From: Malania oleifera
Lineage: Eukaryota > Streptophyta > Magnoliopsida > Santalales > Ximeniaceae
NCBI RefSeq assembly: GCF_029873635.1
Contig: NC_080418.1
Coordinates: forward strand, 10,058,062-10,122,061
Direction of reading: 5' to 3'
DNA length: 64,000 nt
Of the stretch, positions 1 to 11,400 are shown piece after piece; the first letter of the stretch is position 1, and the number at the start of each line of letters is the position of its first letter. Below the pieces are notes generated by a model. That model had not been told where the DNA came from, searched no databases, and saw only the letters and a list, made by a program, of their open reading frames with translations. Position numbers and translations under genes: made by a program.

Positions 1-996
1 TAGGCTCACACCCTCGGATATAGAGCCGAACACTCTCAGTACCTGGACAATTCGGAACCCCATTCCTACTAGCCATTTAACATATCACACACACACATGC
101 ATGCTCATATAACCAAACAAACTACACCTATTTGGTAATCTAAATCATGGTTTTTCAAAAAAATACAGTTTAAATAAGTCAAGGCACGGTCATCCCAATA
201 TCACAGTATAAATCACACATACACTCGGTTTTCAACAAAACCAGGGATGCAGCCCGTCGCCCTCTTTTCCCAAAACTGTAATAATGAAAAATCCATAGTT
301 TTCCCCTTTAGATCCTCCCAAATAAGTAGCCAAAACACACACAGGACCGTGGACCATAGTTCCACCGAGTTCGATTTCAAAAATAACTAATATAAACATA
401 GTTCCCCTTATCTTTTTCCCGAATAACAAATCCCAAACTCCAAGACCCCTAAACAGCGAACTGAGTTCCAAAACCTACAAATCACAGTACATAATATGCT
501 CACAAAACAGTTACCTACAAAACTACTGGATCAGAAATGAAAATCGAGTCTTACCTCGATTTTACGCACAAACCCGAAAATCTCCAAATCAAGATTCCGA
601 TCCGTAGAAGTTGTAGAGAATCCTTCCATGATCCTCGTGGTAACTTCAGATTTCCGATTCCATTAACGATCGGGAGGAAATCTAGAGATAGTAGGGAGAG
701 TTCTAGAGAGAGAGAATTGAAGTTTCTTAGCTTTGGAGTAAAGAATATTCTATTTATAGGCCCTTTAACCCGACCCAATTTGTCGACGAAATGGTGTTCT
801 CGTCGACGAATCGGTGGCCTCATTGACGAATCTGGCTTCTCTGGTTTTTCCGAGACTCCTCGGTTTCTCCTTGTCGACGAGTGTCTGAATTTTGTCGACA
901 AGAATTATATAGGCTTCTTCGACGAATTCTGCCAAATTCCCATTTTGCCCATCTCTTATTTATTTAAACCAAATTATCACGGTTTGGGTTCTTACA
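1..996 (-). repeat. Ty3/gypsy LTR, cut by the window edge
   Basis: Read on the minus strand, it starts with TGTAAGAACCC at 996 and has a TATA box (TATAAATAG) near 751-760. It carries the GTCGAC-containing short repeats typical of chromovirus (Tekay/Del-type) LTRs, and its start resembles the LTR starts at 14,300 and 22,399. The other end lies outside the window, so solo LTR versus part of a full element cannot be decided. ORFs here (for example 232-471 and 537-1,163) run through LTR sequence and are not taken as genes. Confidence 0.75.
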
Positions 997-1764
997 GCTT
1001 CGGAGAGAAGCGAGTCGCGCTCCAAGATTCAATGATCCAACAGGATTTAGAGACGAAAAAGCATCAAAAGAAGAAACGAAAAATAGATCTACAAAGAACG
1101 ATCGACAAACAGCGGGGAGAAGTGCGCTCGGACGGATCAAGCTCGATAAGTTGTTGTGCTTGAAGTATTTGGTAAGCAAATCCCGAGCAAACTCAGTAGA
1201 TCGCCAGACTATGAAGGTAGATTCATCTTCGTTCCAGGAGATCAGGTCATCGAAGGAAGGATCATCTACAAGTTGATAAGTTTTGGTGAGGAATGGCGTC
1301 GGGAGAGATCGTTGCGAGTCCCCATGGATGGATTCACCAGTCTATTCGGTCGGCAATGGTGCCATGGCCCTCGCCGTCAGATCCAAACTCCATAATACTG
1401 AAAAGTTGAGATGTCTTGTAACAAAGCGCCTGATCGTGCATTCTTTTTGCATAGAAGCGCCGTCGAAAGTTGACCAAACCAGCCACCGGAAAACCAGACA
1501 CCGTCACCGAAACGCGCAAAGAGAGAATTACAGAGAGCAGTAGCGAAAATTTCTCTGATACCATATTAAAATAAATAAAATTGTATTATTCCGAAATTAA
1601 TTACAAAATGTTATCTTTATAGTGGTATTTATACTAGTATATAAAATAAAAAATACAACTGAATTAATAACTAAACTAACAACTAACAAATTAACAACTA
1701 AACTAATAATTAACAAATTAACAACTCTAATAGAGAGTACACCAAACTCTTACGACAAATCACA
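997..1764 (-). mobile_element. Ty1/copia-type LTR and primer site with captured host sequence
   Basis: On the minus strand an approximately 200-bp AT-rich LTR (1,565-1,764) is followed at 1,553-1,564 by TGGTATCAGAG, the initiator-Met tRNA primer-binding site used by plant LTR elements. Where gag would be expected there is a heat-shock-factor fragment (1,140-1,365), then about 140 bp of unassigned sequence, then the gypsy LTR at 996. The element sits about 50 bp beyond the stop of the SDR pseudogene. No second LTR is seen, so it is an incomplete fossil. LTR boundaries are approximate. Confidence 0.6.
1140..1365 (-). pseudogene. Fragment of class-B heat-shock transcription factor (HSFB2-like DNA-binding domain)
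   Basis: The minus-strand frame from an ATG at 1,363-1,365 reads MAPLPTE, an in-frame stop, [10 protein letters not shown], then [15 protein letters not shown], a [11 protein letters not shown] strand, EFARDLL and KYFKHNN. These are the start and core of the HSF DNA-binding domain, and the MAPLP...Q-TG leader is the HSFB2 subgroup pattern. HSFs bind heat-shock elements in nuclear promoters; class B members mostly repress. Homology stops after [10 protein letters not shown], before the RQLNTYGFRK part of the recognition region, so no complete domain or oligomerisation region is present. It lies directly behind a copia LTR and primer site in the same orientation, which suggests capture by the element. 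Very unlikely to be functional. Confidence 0.85.
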
Positions 1765-1815
1765 CCCAAAAAAGAAGGAAACAAGAATCGAGAAAAGGAC
1801 ATGCCCGAGCTGCTA

Positions 1816-2010
<195 letters not shown>

Positions 2011-2367
2011 TCAAGATCAAAAAGAAAGAGATGAGAATCATGCAGTATGCTTAAACCAATAATCAAAATAAGAATCAAAATTTAAAATTAAATTACCTGC
2101 TCCGCCATTGAGGTTTTGATGTACCATGGTGCAACAGCATTACTCCTGATATTGTCTTCGGCCCATTCACATGCCAACTTTTTTGTAAGTTGGTTAATTG
2201 CTCCTAAAAAGAAATCAGGACCTTTTAGTGTCAAACTCTTCAAGCCTACAAACTGTACACACAAGCAATGAACAGCAAAATTTCTAATTACCTTTAGTTG
2301 CTCCATAAACAGACACAGACTTCAATGACACGAAACCAGAGACTGAGGAGGTGAATACAACACTTCC

Positions 2368-2449
2368 TGTTGCGTGTAATTCCAGCTGATTGCTAATTCT
2401 ATTTTCAGATTTTGATTAATTCCAAATCAGCCCCAATAACACCTAAACA
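2368..2449. repeat. 82-bp terminal inverted arm of the copia element (partner 6,700-6,781)
   Basis: This segment starts TGTTGCGTG and equals, base for base, the reverse complement of 6,700-6,781, the 3' end of the right LTR, which ends CGCAACA. It directly abuts the primer site at 2,451, where the end of a normal 5' LTR would be in the opposite orientation. Confidence 0.95.
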
Positions 2450-5400
2450 AGTGGTATCAGAGCCTGACTATGTGATGGGGTCCGCTAGGTTTGAAATAGA
2501 AAAATTCACCGGTAAGAATGACTTTGGTTTGTGGAGGATTAAGATGTGTGCCATCTTGATACAGCAGGGGCTTGAGGAGGCTCTTCTTGGAGAAAAGAAG
2601 GGAGCATCCACTTCACAAGAGGGGAAACAAGATTTTCCCTCCACCGAAAAAATGAAGCCCGAAATTCTTCAAAAGGCACATAGTGCCATTATCTTGTCCT
2701 TAGGAGACAAAGTGCTTAGGGAAGTTGCTAATGAGGATACGGCAGCTGGAGTGTGGTCAAAACTAGAGAGTTTGTACATGACAAAATCCCTAGCAAATAG
2801 ACTCCATAAGAAGACTAGACTCTACACCTTTAGAATGACCCCTGGAACATCGATTGATGAACATTTAGATGAATTTAATAAAATTCTTTTGGATCTTGCT
2901 AATATTGATATTAGTATAGATGAAGAAGACCAGGCAATTCTTTTATTGAGTTCTCTTGATTCCACATATGACCATATTAAAGAAACTATGATGTATGGGA
3001 GAGAGAGGCTGACTTTAGAAGATGTGCAAGCCGTTTTGCACTCTAGGGAATTGCACACTAAGTTTGAGTCTAAATTAGAGTCAGGGGCAGGGTTAAATGT
3101 GAGAGGTAGGTCTGAAAAGAGGAACGAGAAAGGAAAAGACAAGAGGTCTAGATCAAAATCTAAGAGCAAGGCACTAAAGTGTTATGCATGTCACAAGGAA
3201 GGACATTTTAGGAGGGATTGCCCTGAGAGGAAAAATGGTGCAAATGTCACCACCTCTGAATCAAAGGGTAAGGCAGCTGTAGTTTTAGATGGGTATGATA
3301 GTGCGGAAGTGTTGAATGTCTCTGATAGAGATTCGGGAAAAGAATGGATATTAGATTCAGGTTGTTCCTTCCACATGTGTCCATTGAAAAACTGGTTTGA
3401 GTCCTTTGCATGCTTAGAAGGAGGTCATGTTATCCTAGGAAACAATAAGTCATGTAAAATACAGGGTATAGGGACTGTGAGACTTTTAATGCATGATGGG
3501 ATGGAGAGAGTGCTAAGAGATGTGAGGTACATACCTGAGCTGAAGAGAAATTTGATTTCTCTTGGTATCTTAGATAAGACAGGGTACACGTTTAAGTCTG
3601 AAGGAGGTAGCCTAAGAGTTTGTAGAGGTTCACTGGTAGTGATGAAAGGGGTGCTAAAGAATGGGTTGTATACCTTGGTAGGAAAGACAGTGATGGGTGA
3701 GGCTTCACCTATCAATCACAGGGTAGAAAATTAGGTTTCCTTGTGGCATAGTAGGCTAGGACATGTTAGCCTACAGGGCCTAAAGGAGCTGGAGAAACAG
3801 GGGCTCCTTGGAGATAGGAAACTTGAGGAATTGTCATTCTGTGAGGAGTGTGTCTTGTGTAAGTCCACTAGGGTTAGTTTTAAGAAGTCCACTCACACCA
3901 CAAAATTAGACTCTTGATTACATACATTCAGACTGTTAGACACTCTGATACCAGTGACCCGCAGCTTGAGGTGGAGCAACCCTCCACTTCACATAGCCAT
4001 TTAGAAACAGATGCTGCAGTTTTTGAGGAGCAAAACTCAGAAACGGAAACCTCTGATTTAAGTAAAACTTACCTTCTAGCACGGGATAGGGAGAGGAGGG
4101 TCATAAGACCTCCTCAAAGGTATGGGGAAGCTGATATGATAGCGTTTGCTCTTTCTGTTGCTGAAACAGAAATTGAGGTGGAGCCTAGGACTTTTAGAGA
4201 GGCCATGGATAGTAAAGAGGCTGAAAAATGGATTCTTGCAATGCAAGAAGAAATGGAGTCTCTAAACAAGAATGAGACATGGGTGATGGTATCTAGACCA
4301 GAAAAACAAAAACTCATAGGATCCAAGTGGATCTTTAAGAGGAAAGAGGGAATCCCTGGAGTTGAACCACCTAGGTATAAAGCTAGGTTAGTGGCTAAGG
4401 GATTTACTCAAAGGGAAGGGGTAGACTATAATGAAATATTTTCCCCTGTTGTGAGGCATAGTTCTATTATCCTTTGTTGCTGTACATGACTTGCATTTGG
4501 AACAACTTGATGTTAAAACTGCTTTCTTGCATGGTACTTTGGAAGAAATAATTTATATGCAACCTCCTGAGGGCTTTGATACGGAAGTGAATAAAAATCA
4601 TGTATGTTTATTAAAGAAATCTTTATATGGGTTGAAACAGTCACCTAGACAATGGTATAAACGATTTGATTCTTACATGCTTCAAAATGATTTCTGTAGG
4701 AGCAATTATGATGGTTGTGTTTATTTTAAACCATGTGATAAATGTCATATATATTTGCTATTATATGTTGATGACATGTTGGTTGCTTGTCAAGACATGG
4801 ATATGTTAAATCAAGTTAAGTGTATGCTCAAATCTGAATTTGAAATGAAAGACTTAGGACCTGTTAAAAGAATACTTGGTATGGAAATAACTAGAGAAAG
4901 GAATAAAAAGCTTCTCTATTTGTCCCAAAAGTCTTATATTTCAAAAGTGTTAAAAAGATTTGGAATGAGTCATGTTAAATCTACTTCTATTCCTATTGCA
5001 TAGCATGTTAAGTTGTCTAGCAAACAGTCTCCTGAAACTGAAGATGAATCACTGTTTATGAATAGAATACCTTATGCTAGTATGGTTGGTAGTGTAATGT
5101 ATGCTATGGTATGTTCTAGACCTGATCTATCTTATGCTGTAAGTCAAGTGAGTAGATTTATGAGCAAACCTGGAAAACCACATTGGCATGCTTTGAAACA
5201 AATTTTTCAATACTTGTCTGGAACAAAACAGCAAGGATTAATATTTGGTAAAAAGGATATGCATTGTGAAATAGGGTTAAAAGGATATGTAGATTCTGAC
5301 TATGCTGGAAATCTAGATACTAGGAAATCTTTGTCTGGTATGGTCTTTTGTTTTTTAGGTAGTGCTATTAGTTGGAAATCTCACATGCAGTCGGTGGTAG

Positions 5401-5816
5401 CCTTGTCTACCACGGAGGCTGAATATATTGCCATGACTGAAGCCTTTAAGGAGGCTATATGGATAAAAGGACTATGCCTAGACTTAGGAATGTATAGTGG
5501 AGCCGTTACAATTTATTGTGACAATCAAAGCACTATTCATTTGGCTAGGAATCATGTTTATCATGATAGGTCCAAACATATAGATGTTAGGTTGCATTTT
5601 GTGAGAGATATTATTTCTAGTGGAGAAATAGAAGTAAGAAAAATTCCAACGGAAGACAATCCTTCGGATATGATGACTAAAGCAGTACCTAAATCCAAGT
5701 TTGAACATTGTTCGAACTTGGTTAACCTTGGAAGCTGTTAGTATTTTGTTTTGCAGGAATCGCCATGGGAGATGCTAAGGAGGTGCAAGGGTTACAAGCT
5801 TGCCAAGGTGGAGAAT

Positions 5817-6781
5817 TGTTGGAGTGTCAAGGCTTGAAACAGAATCCAGGCTGTTCATTTCTTTACCCAAATCCAACGGCTGTTTTTTGTTTACTTTTGT
5901 TATAGGGGCAGTGATGTAATTTCCTGACATTAATTGTAAATGAATAAAAAACCACAACAGGGGGCGGGAGAAGAGAGATGAGGGAGCAGGAGCGCTGGAT
6001 CTAGGGAGGCGTCTTCGCAGCTTCAAGAAAAAATAGCAGCACAAGGGGGCTTCAGTTTATTTGCAGCAGCGCAGAAGGAGGAAATTAAAGATTTCCTGTT
6101 TGCAGCTTCAAAACCGAGAGGAGAGGTGTTCTCCTTTTCCCAGCCGCGAGTTCTTCCCAGCAGCAGGAGTCTTCCCAGCCGAGAGAGCACCTGCAGAACT
6201 GAAAGCCTTCAGCAACCGCGCGGGAGAGTGAGGCCGCACGGGAGAAGGAGCCGGCAGGAGGAGGTGCGGCGCTGGGTATCTCCAATCTCCAGTGGAGATT
6301 CACGCACTGGTAAGGGAAGGTAAAGACACATGTAGATTTAGTTTCTTGGGAGGGGTTTCTTGTAGGGAAATTAGGGAGAATAATAGGAAGAAACCTAGGG
6401 TTATTCGCAGGTGCGAAGGGTAGATTTCTTGGGTTGTTCTTGGGCTGATTTTCAGAAGAAATCGGTAAGACAAGAAAGGGTAAATCAGTGTGTACTTGTA
6501 TTTATTTTCACCGGTTTTATATAGTATCTCTGGAGGTGAGTTTCTGCCGTGGATGTAGGCCAAGTTTTGGGCCGAACCACGTAAATGTGTTCTTGTGGAT
6601 TGTGCTTGTGACATGTTTATGCGTTGTTATATATTATTTGGTGAACATACATTTTTCTTGATCAGGCTTAGCACAGACGCGTCAAAATAAACAGGTTTAT
6701 GTTTAGGTGTTATTGGGGCTGATTTGGAATTAATCAAAATCTGAAAATAGAATTAGCAATCAGCTGGAATTACACGCAACA
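5817..6781 (+). repeat. Right LTR of the first copia element
   Basis: It begins TGTTGGAGTG just after the polypurine tract and ends CGCAACA next to the CTTCC target duplication. It contains a GTGGATGTAGGCC...GAACCACGTAAAT motif, shared with the solo LTR at 58,593-59,090 and typical of Tork-type copia LTRs. Confidence 0.9.
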
Positions 6782-6927
6782 CTTCCCATGCCTGATGCTT
6801 TCAGAAAAGGATATGCAAGTTGGCACATATGGAAAGAAGATTCAAAATTGGTCGACACGAGAGTAGAAACTTCTTCAGCCATGAATTCGACCATTGGTTT
6901 CGGTCTATTTGTCCCAACATTGTTTAT

Positions 6928-7534
6928 CTGCATATCCAAACATAATTGACAGCGCTCTTGTTAAGTTGAAAGGAAAAACAATTCTAAGGTAACCTAATGG
7001 AATTTAACCGAGATGTTAACAGATGCCCAAAAAAATAAAATAAAAATTGCATTCATATTTGTGAGCTTGGTGATGTAATACTATTAGTTAATGTTCATTC
7101 AGCCAAGATTACTTCTATCTCGAATATAAAAATGATAAATTTCAACTGCATGCATTAGTAAATTACTGGTAATATAAGCTGACTTTATGCCTCAAAAAAT
7201 TCCTTCAATGAATATACAAATTAAAATTTTCAGCCACAAGAAGCATATCATAAACTAAAGTAAACAAAGAATTTTTTTTAATTCTATTATAAAAAATTTG
7301 GATACAAAATTCTACCCTTAGTGCACATGAGCTTAAATTTTAGGAATCAGCAGTTAGGACATTGGAAGAGTCCCAACGGCACAGCCTGCTTAAATTTTAG
7401 GAATCAGCAGTTAGGACATTGGAAGAGTCCCAACGGCACAGCCTAGCAGCAAGAAAAACAAACATTTCATTGTTAAAGCTACTTACACTAGAGGGGTGGT
7501 GTTGGATCTCCCACAAAAATAAAATATAGCAGAT
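6928..7534. other. Start of the giant SDR intron 2 (no gene)
   Basis: AT-rich sequence between the exon 3 acceptor (AG at 6,928-6,929) and the second copia. It holds a 57-bp tandem duplication (7,331-7,444) and the copia target duplication CAGAT at 7,530-7,534. I see no coding signal. Confidence 0.6.
7331..7444. repeat. 57-bp unit in perfect tandem duplication
   Basis: Two adjacent copies (7,331-7,387 and 7,388-7,444), each beginning GCTTAAATTTTAGGAATCAG and ending GGCACAGCCT. Identity suggests a recent duplication. Confidence 0.9.
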
Positions 7535-7909
7535 TCTTATAAAATGTATGGGGGACCCATGACATTAATGGATGTCCCCCAGGATGCCTTTTCTGTGAGT
7601 AAAAGAAAATGAAACTTGCTCACTCATCCTTCATTCGGCTATAAAAGAAAGAAGAAGAAGAAGAAATTGCAGCGCAGTGCAGAAGGAAAAACGGACGAGA
7701 AACTGAAAGAAGAAAGAAGCAAAAGAAGAGTGAAATATTTTGTAGGAGGTAAGAAAGTAGGATATTTGTATAAAACCAGATATATATTATAATTCCTCTT
7801 TACATAGTGAAGTTTCGATCCCATCCGTCTGTGGAGTAGGTATATCCAACCTAAAATTCGGTCTTGTCTCTATTTATTTTATTGTTGATTATTTATATAT
7901 TTTATAACA
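7535..7909 (+). repeat. Left LTR of the second copia
   Basis: It ends TTTTATAACA at 7,909 and contains CTATAAAAG near 7,640. It pairs with 13,590-13,994. Confidence 0.88.
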
Positions 7910-7966
7910 CATTATCAACACGAGTCTCTAATCTACTGAAATATTTACTTAGTTTTCTAACCAATT

Positions 7967-8000
<34 letters not shown>

Positions 8001-8089
8001 ACTGTTGATTATCTACATCTTTTATAACACATTATCAACACGAGTCTCTAACCTACTGAAACATTTATTTAGTTTTCTAACCAATTGAC

Positions 8090-8131
<42 letters not shown>

Positions 8132-8373
8132 ATTTTATAGTTGATTATCTGCATCTTTTATAACACATTATCAACACGAGTCTCTAACCTACTGAAATAT
8201 TTATTTAGTTTTCTGACCAATTGACATATATATATATATATATATATATATCTATTTTACTGTTGATTATTTGCATCTTTTATAACACATTATCAACACG
8301 AGTCTCTAACCTACTGACATATTTATTTAGTTTTCTAACCAATTGACATATATATATATATATATATATATAC
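7878..8373. repeat. Four tandem copies of about 120 bp spanning the LTR/leader junction
   Basis: Copies begin near 7,878, 7,998, 8,132 and 8,254. Each holds the last roughly 35 bp of the LTR (TTGATTAT...TTTTATAACA), the following TTATCAACACGAGTCTC, a TACTGAAA...TTTAGTTTTCT stretch and a variable (TA)n run. (TA)n runs continue to about 8,484. Confidence 0.88.
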
Positions 8374-8441
8374 CGCCTTAATGAATGGTTTTATTTCTGT
8401 TTATTAATACAGTTTTAATGGCTGGTTTTATTTCTATACCA

Positions 8442-8487
<46 letters not shown>

Positions 8488-11400
8488 AAATTTAAAAATT
8501 ACCAATTTTTAGAAGAGATGGTAAAATAGTCCTCCTAAAGAGGCTATATATATTTAATCTTCCGAGGAGATAAGCCTCCTAAAGAGGCGAGGCGATTTAT
8601 CTATTCTCCAGAAGGGATAGCAAATATTTACCTCTTGAAAAGAGTATATTTTTAATTTTCCGAAAAGACGTTATATTTAACCTCCCGAAGAAGTGGTACC
8701 CAATTTAATATTGTAAATTGGAATCATACTCATGAAGAGCACAAATTGGGGAAAATAAAATAATGTTCCTGAAGAAACATATTTAAGTAACCTTGGAAGG
8801 GTGGAAATTTTATATTATCTCAATTTTATTTTAGTTTTACATTTCGATTTTTTAAATTACTTTATTACTGTTAATTTATTCATATGTCAAGTCTAAACAA
8901 AGTTGAGTTTGTTCCCCTTAATCTCAAAGGCAACAACTATCTGTCATGGATTCTTGATGTAGAAATACATCTAAATGCAATGAACTTAGGAAATACAATT
9001 TTAGACGGAAATACCGCATCCCTGTAAGATCGCACAAAAGTCATGATCTTTATTCGACAGCATTTAGAGGAAGAGTTAAAAACGGAATACCTTACTATTA
9101 AAGACCCGCTTGCCCTATAGAGAAATTTAAAGGATAAGTTTGACCATAAAAAAATAATGATTTTACCAAAAGTTCGATATGAATGGTTGCACATAAGGTT
9201 GCAAGATTTTAAAATAGTCAACGAATATAACTCAACTCTACATAAAATTAGCTCAAAGCTAAATTTATGTGGAGAAAATATTGCTGATAAAGACATATTA
9301 AAAAAAACTTTTACTACTTTTCATCCCACTAATGTGTTCCTGCAGCAACAATATAGGGAGAAGAAATTTACTAAATTTTCCGAACTTATATCATGTCTTC
9401 TTGTCGCTGAACAAAATAACAAACTTTTGATGAGAAATCACCAAAATCGTCCAATTGGTTCGACCCCAATCCCTAAAGTGAATGTAAACACATCTCGTGG
9501 TCGAGGACGAGGGCGTAGGTATGGTCATGATCATGGTTGAAATAATCACCGACATCGACGTGAGGTAAAAAATTCCCCAAAAGAGGGATAACCCCCAAAA
9601 GAGGAATGACCCCCAAAAGCGGGTTAATGACCATAATCAACGACCCAGACATCATGAAACTGAGCGTTATAGATGCGGAGGAAAAGGTCATTGGGCGTGT
9701 ACCTGTCGTACGCCCAGACACTTGGTAGATCTATACCAAGCATCTATAAAAGAAAAAGGAAAAGAGTAAAAAAGTTGAAACAAATTTTGTCAATAATGTT
9801 GTTCCAATATATTTTAATGTTGAACCATCAAACTCTATATATCTTGATGTTGCTAATTTTCTCATAAATCAAGATGAAAACAATGATGTAATAGTTTAAA
9901 GTAAGCAATATTATGTTTGAATTTATTACCGTATGATCAATAATGGGTTTTTAAAATATGTATTCTAGTGTGGATTTTCCTAAAGCTTTGAGCGAGTCTA
10001 AGATGTCTATGGAAGAAGTTTGTTTAGCTGATAGTGCTACAACACACACAATTATTCGAGATAGAAAATATTTCCATCATTTCAATATATCTTCAACGAA
10101 TGTTAATACAATATTTGGGTCTATAAATTCAATTGAAGGTTCCGAAAGAGTTAATATAAAGTTACCCAATGGTACTTTATTACAAATTGATGAAACTTTA
10201 TATTCTAACAAATCCAAAAGAAATTTGTCAAGCTTTAAAGATCTAAGACTCAATCGATATCATATTGAAACTACAAATGAAGACAGTAAAGAATTTTTTT
10301 TATATTACTTCTATTGTTTCTGGAAAGAAACAAAGTTTAGAAAAACTGCCAACTTTATCTTCTAGACTATATTATACAATGATTAAAGTAGTAGAATCAT
10401 ATAATGTCTTGCACCAGAAGTGCAGTCATCCAAAGTTATATATACTTTGGCATGATCGTCTTGGACATCCTAGAGATGTAATGATGCGAATAATCATTGA
10501 GAATTCATATGGTCATCCACTAAAGAACCAGAAGATTCTTTTATCTAGTAATTTCATATGTATTGTCTGCTCTCAAGGGAAATTAATTGTCAAACCGTTT
10601 ATTTCAAAAGTAAGTCTTGAATCTCCTAGTTTCTTACAGAGAATTCATTGTGATAAATGTGGACCAATACATCCACCATCTGCACCATTCAGATATTTTA
10701 TGGTTTTAATTGATGCATCTACTAGATGGGCACATGTTTCTTTGCTTTCTACTCGTAATATTTCTTTTTCTAGACTTTTATCTCAACTGATCAGATTACG
10801 AGCTCATTTTCCTGATTATCCAATTAAATCAATTCGTTTGGATAATACTGAAGAATTTACATCCCAAACTTTTGATAACTATTACATGTCACTTGGAATA
10901 AATGTTGAATGTCATGTTGCTCATACCCATACACAAAATGGTTTAGCTGAATCTTTTATTAAGAGACTTCAACTCATTGATAGACCTATGATTATGAGAA
11001 CTAAATTGTCTCTATCTGTTTGGGGACATGCTATTCTTCATGCTGCATGTTTAGTTCGTATAAGACCAACTGCTTACAATAATCTTTCACTCATGCAATT
11101 AGTTTCTAGGCAACAACCTGATATTTCTTTTTTAAGAACTTTTGGTTGTACAGTATATGTTCCTATTGCCCCTTCTCAAAGAACGAAAATGGATCCTTAA
11201 CGTAAGCTAGGTATCTATGTTGGTTTTGATTTTCCTTCTATTATAAGATATTTCATACCTTTAATGGGTGATTTGTTTAAAGCACGATTTCAAGATTGTC
11301 ATTTTGATGAAACGGTATTCCCTACATTAAGGGGAGCAAAATTAGTGCCTAAAACACAACATGAAATCATATGGAATGCCATGAGTTTATCTCACTTAAA

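Larger units (their letters stand above)
2368..6781 (+). mobile_element. Ty1/copia retrotransposon (Tork-like) with inverted ends, inside SDR exon 3
   Basis: Flanked by the 5-bp target duplication CTTCC (2,363-2,367 and 6,782-6,786). Parts in order: an 82-bp arm at 2,368-2,449 that is the exact reverse complement of the element's last 82 bp; primer site GTGGTATCAGAGCC from 2,451; gag with zinc knuckle (CYACHKEGHFRRDC) and protease (WILDSGCSFHM) in the open frame 2,412-3,734; reverse transcriptase (YVDDM near 4,770) and RNase H up to 5,741; polypurine tract CCAAGGTGGAGA; and a 965-bp LTR at 5,817-6,781. It is a broken, incomplete copy with a few breaks. Perfect identity of the inverted arms suggests a young insertion. 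It lies antisense to the host gene. Confidence 0.92.

Noticed and set aside
537-1163. A 208-codon plus-strand ORF
   Set aside because: It overlaps a gypsy LTR and the antisense of the heat-shock-factor fragment; composition and context do not support a gene.
8341-8484. (TA)n tracts as a replication origin or CRISPR-like array
   Set aside because: They are simple repeats inside a copia leader; there are no spacers or conserved repeat-spacer structure anywhere in the window.
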